Positions 8,824-16,869 of a stretch of DNA of 16,869 nucleotides are shown here, piece after piece. The position numbers and the translations under genes are program-made. The first letter of the stretch is position 1. Every line of letters starts with the position of its first letter. The notes beneath the pieces are model-generated. The model was not told the DNA's origin. It ran no database searches and worked only from the letters and a program-made list of their open reading frames with translations. The DNA is from Pleurotus djamor (lineage: Eukaryota > Basidiomycota > Agaricomycetes > Agaricales > Pleurotaceae), in the NCBI GenBank assembly GCA_029747585.1, contig JAPEVF010000954.1, positions 1 through 16,869 on the forward strand, given 5' to 3'.

Positions 8824-10273
8824 ATGGTCAAAGCAGTAGTTCTTGGTGCCGCTGGTGCGTACTTCCTCTTACCATAATGGCTCAGAGATAATCGATGATC
8901 TGGTTTCAGGTGGTATTGGCCAACCGTTGGCTCTGCTTTTGAAAGCAAACCCCCTTGTGACAGAGGTCGGTACATGACACCAATCGGGATCGATCATGCA
9001 TTGAATAAACGATCAGCTCGGCCTCTATGATATTGTCAACACTCCTGGTGTTGCAGCCGACTTGTCTCACATCTCCACGCCGTCAAAGGTTGTGGGGTAC
9101 CTTCCCCCAGACGACGGACTCAAGAAAGTCCTGACTAACGCCGATGTTGTTGTCATTCCCGCTGGTGTCCCCCGCAAACCCGGTGTATGTGTTCATCCTT
9201 TCTCCCAAGCCTGACCGAACCGTGCTGATAGAAGTTCACAGATGACAAGGTGTGTGTCTCCCACGTTGATTCCATTGGGCGAAACATTAATTTGGTCGTT
9301 CTGACAAACGCAGAGATGACCTCTTCAAGGTAAGCCCTGGCTTCATCTGCGCCGATCCTGAACAAACCACGCTTAACGTTAACACTCGCTTAGATCAATG
9401 CAGGTATCGTCCGAGATCTCGCTACCGGAATCGCCACCACGGCACCCAAAGCTTTCGTCCTCGTTATCTCCAACCCTGTCAACTCCACCGTCCCTATCGT
9501 CGCTGAGGTCTTCAAGAAGCATGGTGTTTTCGACCCCAAGAGGTTCGTTTGTTCATCGTACCCATAAGATTAGGGGTTAAACCCTTCCTCAGACTTTTCG
9601 GTGTCACGACTTTGGATGTCGTTCGCGCTTCCACCTTTGTTGCTGAGATCTTGGGTGATCTCAGCCTCGCACCCAGCGTCGTCGTCCCCGTCGTCGGTGG
9701 CCACAGTGGTGTAACCATCGTGCCTCTGCTCTCCCAATCATCCCATCCCCTTCCATCTAGTCTTACCTCCGACCAGCAAAGCGCCCTGGTAAACCGCATT
9801 CAATTCGGAGGTGACGAGGTTGTCAAGGCCAAGGATGGTGCTGGATCTGCAACTCTTTCCATGGCTTACGCTGGCGCCGAATTCGCTGCTAAGATCATCA
9901 AGGCTCTCGGTGGTGAGAAGGGGATTGTTGCCCCTTCCTACGTTAACCTTGCCGCCGACCCCGCTGGTGCTGCTGAATTGACCAAGGAGCTCGGAACAGA
10001 GCTAGAGTACTTCTCGTCGAACGTTGAGCTTAGCGTAAGCGATCGCTTATGATCTTCCATTCGAATTGAAGGCTTACATCTCCTTCTAGGCTGAGGGTGT
10101 CGCCAAAATCTCTCCTCTTGGCAGCATCAGCGATTCGGAGAAGGCACTGGTCAAGGCCGCCATTCCCGAACTTGCCGGGAACATTGAGAAGGTGTGTGCG
10201 GTCTGCATCACAATCGAGCTTTACTTGATCGTTTCATTAGGGTGTCGCCTTCATTGGTTCATCCAAACTCTAA
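8824..10273 (+). CDS. Malate dehydrogenase with C-terminal SKL (peroxisomal type)
   Basis: This enzyme interconverts malate and oxaloacetate with NAD. Nine exons: 8824-8854, 8910-8965, 9017-9184, 9242-9249, 9314-9329, 9394-9542, 9593-10034, 10090-10191, 10241-10273; 334 residues, all phases consistent. The NAD-binding GAAGGIG is at residues 8-14. Substrate arginines lie in VPRKPGMTR (R82, R88) and at R154, with NPVN at 120-123. The catalytic Asp-His pair is D151 (TTLDVVR) and H180 (VVGGHSG). The protein starts directly at the Rossmann strand ([11 protein letters not shown]), so it has no mitochondrial presequence. It ends GSSKL, a canonical type 1 peroxisomal signal, encoded in an 11-codon last exon. 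Exons 4 and 5 are 8 and 16 nt and together encode MTRDDLFK in the active-site loop. A peroxisomal role in the glyoxylate cycle or NADH reoxidation follows from family knowledge; partial cytosolic location is possible. Confidence 0.95.
10262..10270 (+). other. PTS1 codons (Ser-Lys-Leu) of malate dehydrogenase
   Basis: TCC AAA CTC immediately precede TAA and give a C-terminal SKL, the canonical signal read by the Pex5 import receptor. Removal of the 49-nt intron 10192-10240 is needed to reach it. Retention of that intron has no in-frame stop; it shifts frame and runs to TAG at 10330, replacing SKL with an unrelated tail. Confidence 0.8.
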
Positions 10274-10793
10274 ATGCAGGGCGACAAAACACCACACCTA
10301 GAAACCACAATCACGTCGTAACGAGCAAGTAGAAGTTAGTTCAAGTCACTGTATGTAATATCAATACACCACAACGCACGGAGGAATGCACTACAAGATA
10401 TTAGGCGTCCAACAGGGTACCATCTGCTGAACGTATATCCTTCTAGGTTGATTGATGGAATGAATAAGGATAAGCTACCCTCCGTAACTAGAATGAGGTT
10501 TGGACCTGCACAGAACCTGCATTGTCACGGAATCGGATATATCTCCGGAACGGCTAGGCGTGATTAGGTCGATCTCTTTGAAAAAGGTCCGTTGCCTGGG
10601 AGAAGACTGTTTCAAGACTCGGGAATCACACCTCCCATACCTCTTACGAGCACTCCCACTTTCCTCTCCGTCTCTGCTCACATGCAGCGTTTCTCATCTT
10701 CCCCCAACTCCATCTGAAGAGAAGAGGATCACCGACTTTTGCAGCTGGTCTTGTGGCGCCTTCGTTTCGGGATTTGGTTGGGTTGGCTCTTGT
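10274..10793. other. Intergenic: MDH 3' flank and upstream of first DUF6533 gene
   Basis: No coding exon is supported. Sequence after the stop contains TATGTAATATCAATAC near 10350-10366, a plausible poly(A) region for malate dehydrogenase. A plus frame at 10500-10907 runs into the first exon of the next gene, but only its part from 10794 has a sensible start and splice site. Confidence 0.45.
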
Positions 10794-12535
10794 ATGGCAG
10801 AGGCCTTGAGCCCTGGGCAGCTTCAGCAGCTGGCGTCGTGCTTGGAAAGACAATTATTGAGCAATGTGAGTGTCGCGTCCAATGCGTTTAGAGACGATAG
10901 CGTCTGACGGCCACCTATTCCTTGTTATCGCGTGGTGTTATCTCGGCGATTTATAGGGAGTTCTTTGTACGTCCGATCACTGTCCTGCCCAGCGCAGACA
11001 CTAATACGTGCGATCTAGTTTCTAGCATCTGCCTCTTTGTGAGTACCGCTTTTGTGTGGAAGCTAGGTGGAGCACGCTCTGAGAATGAGTAGTTTTATGA
11101 CTTATGTTTGACGATTTGCATGGAGGTGAGCCACGATTTTACGCGCCATTCGTTACTCGGGGCCTGCTTACGGGAAGTCTTGTAGATTCGACACATCTGG
11201 GCGGCGAAATGTTCCTTTGGATTAGCCCTCTTCTTGACCTCACGATACCTTGGTGTCGCGAGTTGTATTGTTAGCCTCTTTCCTGTGAGTTATGTTATGT
11301 TTAGTCTTGGACGCGAGGTGCACCTATCTCATCGAACACAGACCTCTCCCACAACATCTAATCTAGTGGTCTGTGCGTACTTCTTCACGTCGCTTAAACA
11401 AGTAACCTCCCGCATGCTCATCAACCCATCCAGGTACCCGCGTTCTCACCATTATCGTCTGCGAAGGTATGTACACACGCGCACCATGTCATTTTCGTGT
11501 GATCTAACCTCTTTCCAAAGCCACATTAGCGGTTAGGACATGGGCGATATGGGGGAGAAATAGGTGGATCCTATTTATTTTGGTTGGCTTCGCCATAGTG
11601 AGTTCAGGTTCACTTCTTGCCCAGTTATTGGTTGTTGACTTACGTACCGCGTCCAGGGCGCGATTATCCCAGCTGCAATTACCGTCTCAAGGGACATCAC
11701 TACCAAGGGTCAGTCCATCATTCTTTGCATGACCGCATCTATCTAATATGCAGTCACCCATAGAAATCAAGACAGATACGGCATCGGAAGTTGTCGATCC
11801 CTTTTGCGTAATTACTGAAGGCGATGTTGGGAATATGTGGGCTGTGCCGTACTTGATGACCATAATGTATGCCACTGGTTAGTATCTTCTATTCGATACT
11901 GTCAGCTGTTGATGTGTTGATGAACATTTTGTAGTTACGACAAGCCTCTCTCTCATTCGGATCGTGTGGTGGCGGCGTAGGATACCACGGGGTCAGCGTG
12001 GGCACGTTTTACACACACTGTACACCGATGGTACGTCCGGCATGTCTATCTATGTTGCCTCTGGTCACTCATGTGGAGTCTAGGTCTTTTGTACTTTCTC
12101 CTCATGCTTGGTTCGTCACTTTTCGGACCTCCTCGGGAACATCAACTGATAATTTCATGCTGTAGTGATTGGTGCCGTCAATACTGGCCTGGTGATCAAA
12201 ACCACTGTAAGTCCCCATTTCTTTGATGCCAAGGACTGATGTTGACACCTTCTCGCCTGGTAGGCCCCAGAACTGCGCTCCAGCGTCACTCAGTCAGTGG
12301 ACGTCTCCTGCTTCACATTGAATTGTCCTGATATACTTCGGTCATATCCAGGTTACAAACATCTTTGCACAGCATACTCGCTTCTCGAATTATCCTCCAT
12401 CTCGCTAATTCTGGCCATTCGGTCAAAGAAGTTCATACCTCTGGATCCACTCTTGCCCCCGGTGGCGCTCAATTCACCTCCATATTCACTTCGGACAGCC
12501 ATGAGTTAATGAATGTCACTGATGCCCATCGATGA
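10794..12535 (+). CDS. DUF6533-type seven-helix membrane protein, copy A
   Basis: Fifteen exons: 10794-10865, 10957-10966, 11019-11038, 11093-11125, 11186-11284, 11367-11376, 11434-11466, 11530-11597, 11657-11708, 11764-11877, 11935-12030, 12084-12110, 12166-12206, 12264-12292, 12352-12535; 295 residues, in frame throughout. The N-terminal domain FFYDLCLTICMEIRHIW plus LALFLTSRYLGVASCI matches the DUF6533 pattern (YD..LT...E....W...... LF...RY). VRTWAIWGRNRW follows, the conserved RT(W/Y)A(I/L)W block after helix 3. Later hydrophobic segments are WILFILVGFAI, VPYLMTIMYAT, LLYFLLMLVIGAVNTGL and LHSILASRIILHLA. Seven helices are likely, giving a GPCR-like outline, but no ligand or signalling role is established. 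The tail (about 40 residues) is Ser/Thr-rich. It lies 498 bp upstream of its paralogue, copy B, in tandem. Small exons make this gene easy to misannotate: a frame at 12297-12509 crosses an intron and is not its C-terminus. Confidence 0.85.
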
Positions 12536-13033
12536 AAGTATTGTAGGCCACCCTTTCCTGATATGACGATCCCCCTGTGCTGATGCCCTTCAGATAGTCC
12601 ATGCATACCTCGTTAATATTCATACCAGTTCAAGTCACAAGTTGTATCATTGTCCTCACTTCTATTCTGTACGTTTTGGGTTTTAAAGAACTAAAAACAC
12701 TGGGTGCCATTTCAGGGTTCACCACGATACTCAGAGTGATATGAGGTACACGATGAACGGAGTATGCATAAGCAAGGCGCCGTCGGAACAAGCAAGAACC
12801 AACAAGGTTGCCTCGGCCTTGCTTTCTCACAGTGTATTCGATGATGAGCCTCCTTTATCCAGCCTTCTTATTCGAGCCCTAGAAGCGATTAAGGCCATAT
12901 AAGCTCTGTGTTGACGTGCCTTGGCACTCCGGCAGCTTGATATCCTTGATAGTTCGTTTCCCAGCAAGGTACAAGAAGCGACTAACCGCCTTTACGCCCC
13001 AATCGACGACCCACCACACATGCGACTTCCCAG
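12536..13033. other. Intergenic between the two DUF6533 genes
   Basis: Nothing coding is recognised. A weak TATA-like ATATAAG occurs at 12897-12903, about 130 bases before the start of copy B. The 40 bases before the ATG are C-rich and purine-poor (CCAATCGACGACCCACCACAC...), like other leaders here. It presumably holds the terminator of copy A and the promoter of copy B. Confidence 0.45.
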
Positions 13034-14745
13034 ATGGCCAACGAAGTCACGACCAAAGTCCTGGAGCAATTAGTACTTTGTGAGAACGACAAACGACTAA
13101 GTATGGTGCGTTTGTATGATATTCATTCCTACTTGCCTGGTTAAATTGATCACGTCTTTCAATTACGGTTCATGTCAGGCCTTATCATGTAAGTCCTCAA
13201 TTTATCTCACTGTGGCTTCAAAGCTGTCCCTGACCGGTCCCGACTCCCCACAAAGATGCCAGCGGCTCAATTTTCGTGAGTCTCGCTTGCGCTCGCGGAA
13301 ATTGTTGGGCCATGATGTTTTGCCTCGAGGGTAGCTCTACGACTTTCTTTTGACAGTTTCTGATGAGGTTTGCGTCTTTCGCATTGTCAATGGAGTTAAT
13401 TAAACTGAAGTACCAATCCTAGCTGGCTCACATGTGGCGCCCTCGACGTCTGCGAGCTGGTGGTATCTTGTTTTTCCTTGCCCGTTATGGCGGGTTTGCC
13501 AGTGCTGTAATTGGGTTGTTTCCCGTGAGTCTTCTTTAGTCGATCAATGCAACAGTAGACTTATTCCAATACTGCTCCAGATGACGGTGACACTTGGTAA
13601 CGTTAGGACAAGTGCGATACCGAAGTTCTTTCGTGGGAGCCATGTTTAACAACTTCAGTGTAGGCCTGCGACTCGTCACCATCGTATCGTCAGATGGTGA
13701 GTTTCAAGGTTGTCTTACCTTTTGGTCACTAAGTGAAATCATAAGCTGTCCTCGCCGTTCGGACGTGGGCTGTTTGGGAACGGCGCAAATCTATCCTGGC
13801 GACCCTCTTTTTGGCTGCATTGGTACGTCTGTCGTCAATTTTGGGTGTCGTCGAAACTGTTTGTTGAGCATGCATATCCACTACAAGGGCGCGATCGGTG
13901 GTGCGATATACATATTGTATGAGGACGCGGTAACAAGCCGAAGTAAGTCAACCTGCCACGGAAAACCCCCAAGATTATTGAGCCGCCCGACCAGTCGCGC
14001 CAGCTTTGTCTCCCCTCGTACCCAATCTCTGTCGTTTCATAGAAAGTGATGTCACGAATCTTTGGAGTATTCCATACTTTTTAACCATCATGTACGAAAC
14101 TGGTGAGCGTTGCTTGCCGTAATTTCCGGGCATTGGCTTACATGCGGTTGTAGTGACTTTGGTTCTGACGGTGACCCAAGTTATTCGATGGCATCGGCGA
14201 ATACCAAGCTATGTCCGATCGTCGTTAGTAGATGCACTTTGGAAAGATGGTTCGTCTGATTGATCTTCCTGTCAGCGTCACAGAGTATTAACGGAATCTA
14301 GGTGTGATGTACTTCATATTTATGCTCGGTCAGTTAGCACTCTCGGTGCTTTGATATTCCAGTAATGCCACCATGAAGCCCACCATGGAGTTAACCATAC
14401 CCTATAGTTCTATCAGTAATCAACATAGGCCTTGTCTTCCAAGTGAGGGTGTGTGCATTTTCATCTGTATACGCCCTTAGTGTTCATTTGTCTTCTTAGT
14501 TGCCCCAACTTCGCTCAGGAGGCTCGCAGTAAGTTCGCCTCTAAGCTGCCCTTTCACTCTGCTAGATTGTTTCCAGACTTCAAACGTGTTTGCATAGCAT
14601 GGTGGCCTGCCGAATCATACTCTCCATGGCTAGCTCATCGACTGGTCCTAAGGGTGTCGAAGAACCCAGCTCTTTGGAGACATTGTCGACAATGACTCCT
14701 ATGCAATTCGGTGCTTACGCCAGAGACATTGAGACTAGGCGATGA
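13034..14745 (+). CDS. DUF6533-type seven-helix membrane protein, copy B
   Basis: Fifteen exons: 13034-13105, 13179-13188, 13256-13275, 13335-13367, 13423-13524, 13581-13596, 13664-13696, 13746-13822, 13888-13942, 13983-14102, 14154-14249, 14302-14328, 14408-14442, 14500-14528, 14577-14745; 297 residues, in frame. It aligns with copy A along its whole length: FLYDFLLTVSDE and AHMWRPRRL, ILFFLARYGGFASAVIGLFP, AVRTWAVWERRKS, LWSIPYFLTIMYETV, MYFIFML, INIGLVFQ and LHSMVACRIILSMA. Eight of 15 exons have exactly the length of their copy A counterparts. The C-terminal tail (after the last helix) differs, ending FGAYARDIETRR. Like copy A it should be a plasma- or endomembrane seven-helix protein of unknown ligand. 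It converges with the arylesterase gene, whose stop lies 111 bases downstream. The long plus frame at 13594-14049 crosses three introns and is not a product. Confidence 0.85.
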
Positions 14746-14855
14746 CGACGCCATCCGATTTGCAGGCAGGATCAAAACGAACTATGAATGAACTATATAG
14801 AGTAGTAGTGTTGGTGTTACATTGAAGTTTTGGCTACATGTTTAGTTGGTCCTCA

Positions 14856-16341
14856 TCACAGTTGACACACCGTCAGGCTAGGAGCCGAGATACCTATCGG
14901 GGGCGAAGGCTTTATAGACAACAGACGAAGAATTGGATGCGTGCTCACCTGTGAAATACAGTCTGTTGCGTTTGGAATCGTAGGCGACAGTAGTTGTGCC
15001 CGAAATGGTACTGCCGTCGTTCTCGAAAACCTATACCACGAACGTCAGTACGTCCAAACAGTGGCGACACCGGACACCGGATGGCAATGGCTACTCACTC
15101 TTTGCGCCGAAATCTTAGGACCCAGGGCAGACATTCTGATCGCTGCGACAGGGGCTGAGATTGAGGGGTTTTCGAAATGCTTCGTGACTGTCTCGATGCC
15201 CCTCGGGAAACCTGGACGGTGCCATTCCTAATGAGTGATCTCTCATTGAAGGAGGCAATGCTAAACTCACCAGCAGCCCATACGTTTCCGCCCTCGTCGA
15301 CGGACAAGTTATCAATTGGATATTCTGCGCCCGGTGAGCCACAGGAGGGCAGCTGATTGGGACGAACAAAGCTCACCAGTGGGGATCTCGTCAACCTTGA
15401 CCAAAGTGTCGTCTTCTTGTCTTTCTAAGATACGTATTCCTCCTCGTAGTGAATTAGCGACGTAAATGGTGTTATTGTGTCGGCTTCTTGCGATTCCATT
15501 ATTAGCATGCATCCCCGAAATGGCGGTCTTGCAGCCATGATCTAAGTGGCAGAATACCACTGAAGTACGAGACAAGCCAAAGATCTCGAAATGACGTAGC
15601 TGGAAGGGGGACAGTGAGATGATGCATCTGATTTAGGGAAAGCGTACATACGAAGTCGGTCTTCGCGCCGTGGTCGTTGGTCACGTAGAAACTCTTTCCA
15701 TCAGGGAATGCAGCGATGTCGTTGGGTGTGTGAATGAGGAGATCTTCTACCGTCTTGATATGTTTGAGCTTCGTGCTGCCGACGGATGTCTCGAACACCT
15801 CGATGACCGAGTCGGCACCAACTACGGTCGCGTCACCTTGCAGCGGTCTACGGTGATTGACCAGAAAGACATATAGGAGTTTAGGATCCGAAGCCGCGGG
15901 CACAATATCCATCCCATGAGACGAAAGACCTCGGCTAGAATCGAAGTTCTCGAAGATCATCTTAGTGACTTCGTCCGTTTCAGGATTATATATGGCTAGG
16001 TAGTCGTCGCTCGACATTCCTGTGCCATTGAGTTTGCCAATGGCGGGGATCCAATGTACACGGCTCTCAAGGGTCGAGCAAGCGAGGTAAACGACTCCTG
16101 ACTCCTGATGCACGATGAGCTCTTGAGGAGGGTGGTTAGTCGAAGGACGTAGACGAGCATTGGAGGACGTACTTTCACAAGCTTTCAGAGCGGGTATGTT
16201 CTTGCATTTGGTTGGATCGCCTATGGGGCGAACCTCTCTCCATACCCCAAGATTCGTAAGGAGCGGGCCAACCCAGAGTTGATAGACTGAAGCGACGAGC
16301 GCGACCAGGAGCGTAAGAGAAACGCCCAGTGAGCGTGCCAT
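14856..16341 (-). CDS. Paraoxonase/arylesterase-like beta-propeller enzyme
   Basis: Six exons on the minus strand: 16341-15652, 15599-15377, 15324-15271, 15211-15099, 15030-14949, 14893-14856; 399 residues, in frame. Residues about 7-28 (VSLTLLVALVASVYQLWVG) form a signal anchor. Motifs typical of the family follow: SHGMD at 141-145, VNHRRP at 161-166, TPNDIAAFPDGKSFYVTNDH at 205-224, then a GMHANNGIA block, YPIDNLSVDEGGNVWAAG, and a C-terminal SGTTTVAYDSKRNRLYFTG. Paraoxonase-like proteins are six-bladed propellers with a central calcium held by such Asn/Asp residues; they hydrolyse lactones and aryl esters. The natural substrate here is unknown. I chose ATG 16341 for its CCACCATGGC context; an in-frame ATG at 16401 would add 20 residues before the anchor. 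The lumenal or extracellular face is the likely site of action. Confidence 0.88.
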
Positions 16342-16869
16342 GGTGGTGATCAAGGAAAAATGGGAAGTACAAGGAGAGACAGAAACTAAAACATGGACCA
16401 TAGGGGCGAGCGTTTTTATTGAACGGCGGTAGGGTTACCGGGAGCCGCCAGTTCAGGGATTGGGGATGGTTCAGGGACTAGGCGGGGTACAAACGGCATT
16501 CAAATATGAAATCGCATGCCCGGAGTGTTGGTGAGGTTTTAGACTTTTCAAGAAGCAAACAAGAAGAGGTGGACTATTAAGGGAGACGTGACGAAATACG
16601 ATTTCGGCGAGCACACCGGCGTTCTGAACAGAAGACAATAAGACTCACCGCGGACTTCGAGACCTTTAATAGTTCAGTCAGCGTATTGTTCAAAGATAAA
16701 CGACAAGAGCAGAAACGAGCAGACAGATTACGACACGAGTCCGAATGATAAAACTAAAACATCCAAATTACACATTAGTTCTTTGGATTACGTCTCCAGT
16801 CTTTCGAGCACTACGTCAAGTCTCTCGCGTAATGGCACAGACTTGTCACTGCATCCAGCGACGTTTATT
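16342..16869. other. Upstream flank of the arylesterase gene
   Basis: No gene is supported. On the minus strand an AATAAAAA element (plus 16413-16420), about 70 bases before ATG 16341, is a possible weak TATA box. The rest has short frames only and no recognised repeat. Confidence 0.4.

Noticed and set aside
12297..12509. Plus-strand frame that looks like an extra or C-terminal protein of DUF6533 copy A
   Set aside because: It crosses the intron 12293-12351 and uses a different frame from the true last exon, which reads LQTSLHSILASRIILHLA as in copy B.
13594..14049. 151-codon plus-strand frame within DUF6533 copy B
   Set aside because: It crosses three introns and mixes frames; the spliced product matches copy A and the family.
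15211..15255. Earlier 3' splice site (ATTAG) for arylesterase exon 4
   Set aside because: It leads to a premature stop; the site at CGTCCAG restores GFPRGIETVTK and keeps the family frame.
16342..16401. Start of the arylesterase at the upstream in-frame ATG 16401
   Set aside because: The ATG at 16341 has a stronger context (CCACCATGGC) and directly precedes the hydrophobic anchor.
1..16869. CRISPR arrays, bacterial operons, tRNA or rRNA genes
   Set aside because: No regularly spaced repeats or RNA gene folds were seen, and the gene structure is clearly fungal.

Overview
The window looks like nuclear DNA of a mushroom-forming basidiomycete (Agaricomycetes). Genes are dense and split by many canonical GT..AG introns, most about 50-60 nt long with CTRAY-like branch sites. 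Several coding exons are only 4-20 nt. The gene families also fit: a fungal HNH_2-type endonuclease-fold protein, DUF6533-type seven-helix membrane proteins, and a fungal paraoxonase-like arylesterase. The species cannot be named from the sequence. Nearly all gene models below are joined exons that I built by hand from splice signals, phase and family resemblance. The plain open reading frames in this window are mostly misleading.

Layout, left to right. (1) 1-3500: two direct copies of a ~330-360 bp non-coding repeat (91-453 and 3161-3492) flank a degenerate fragment resembling the C-terminal part of a cytochrome P450 (minus strand, low confidence) and an HNH_2-family gene (plus strand, 1520-2812). 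The HNH frame is broken only by an ambiguous base at 2271. (2) 3705-4051: a previously unremarked small gene on the plus strand. It has three exons, the first just ATGG, and encodes 78 residues with a disordered Asn/Gly/Gln/His-rich body and a six-cysteine tail. (3) 6641-4219, minus strand: a 14-exon major facilitator transporter resembling MFSD1-like carriers. (4) 6726-8762: about 2 kb with no gene I can support. (5) 8824-10273: a nine-exon malate dehydrogenase ending in Ser-Lys-Leu, the type 1 peroxisomal signal, which sits in its own tiny last exon. (6) 10794-12535 and 13034-14745: two tandem seven-helix DUF6533-type paralogues, 15 exons each, with nearly the same exon lengths. (7) 16341-14856, minus strand: a six-exon paraoxonase/arylesterase-like enzyme with an N-terminal membrane anchor, convergent with the second DUF6533 gene.

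The genes do not form an obvious pathway. Malate dehydrogenase is a peroxisomal housekeeping enzyme (glyoxylate cycle, NADH reoxidation). The other genes are membrane or lineage-specific functions. The most unusual items are the six-cysteine micro-gene, the HNH gene bracketed by direct repeats, the PTS1 exon of malate dehydrogenase, and the general abundance of microexons.
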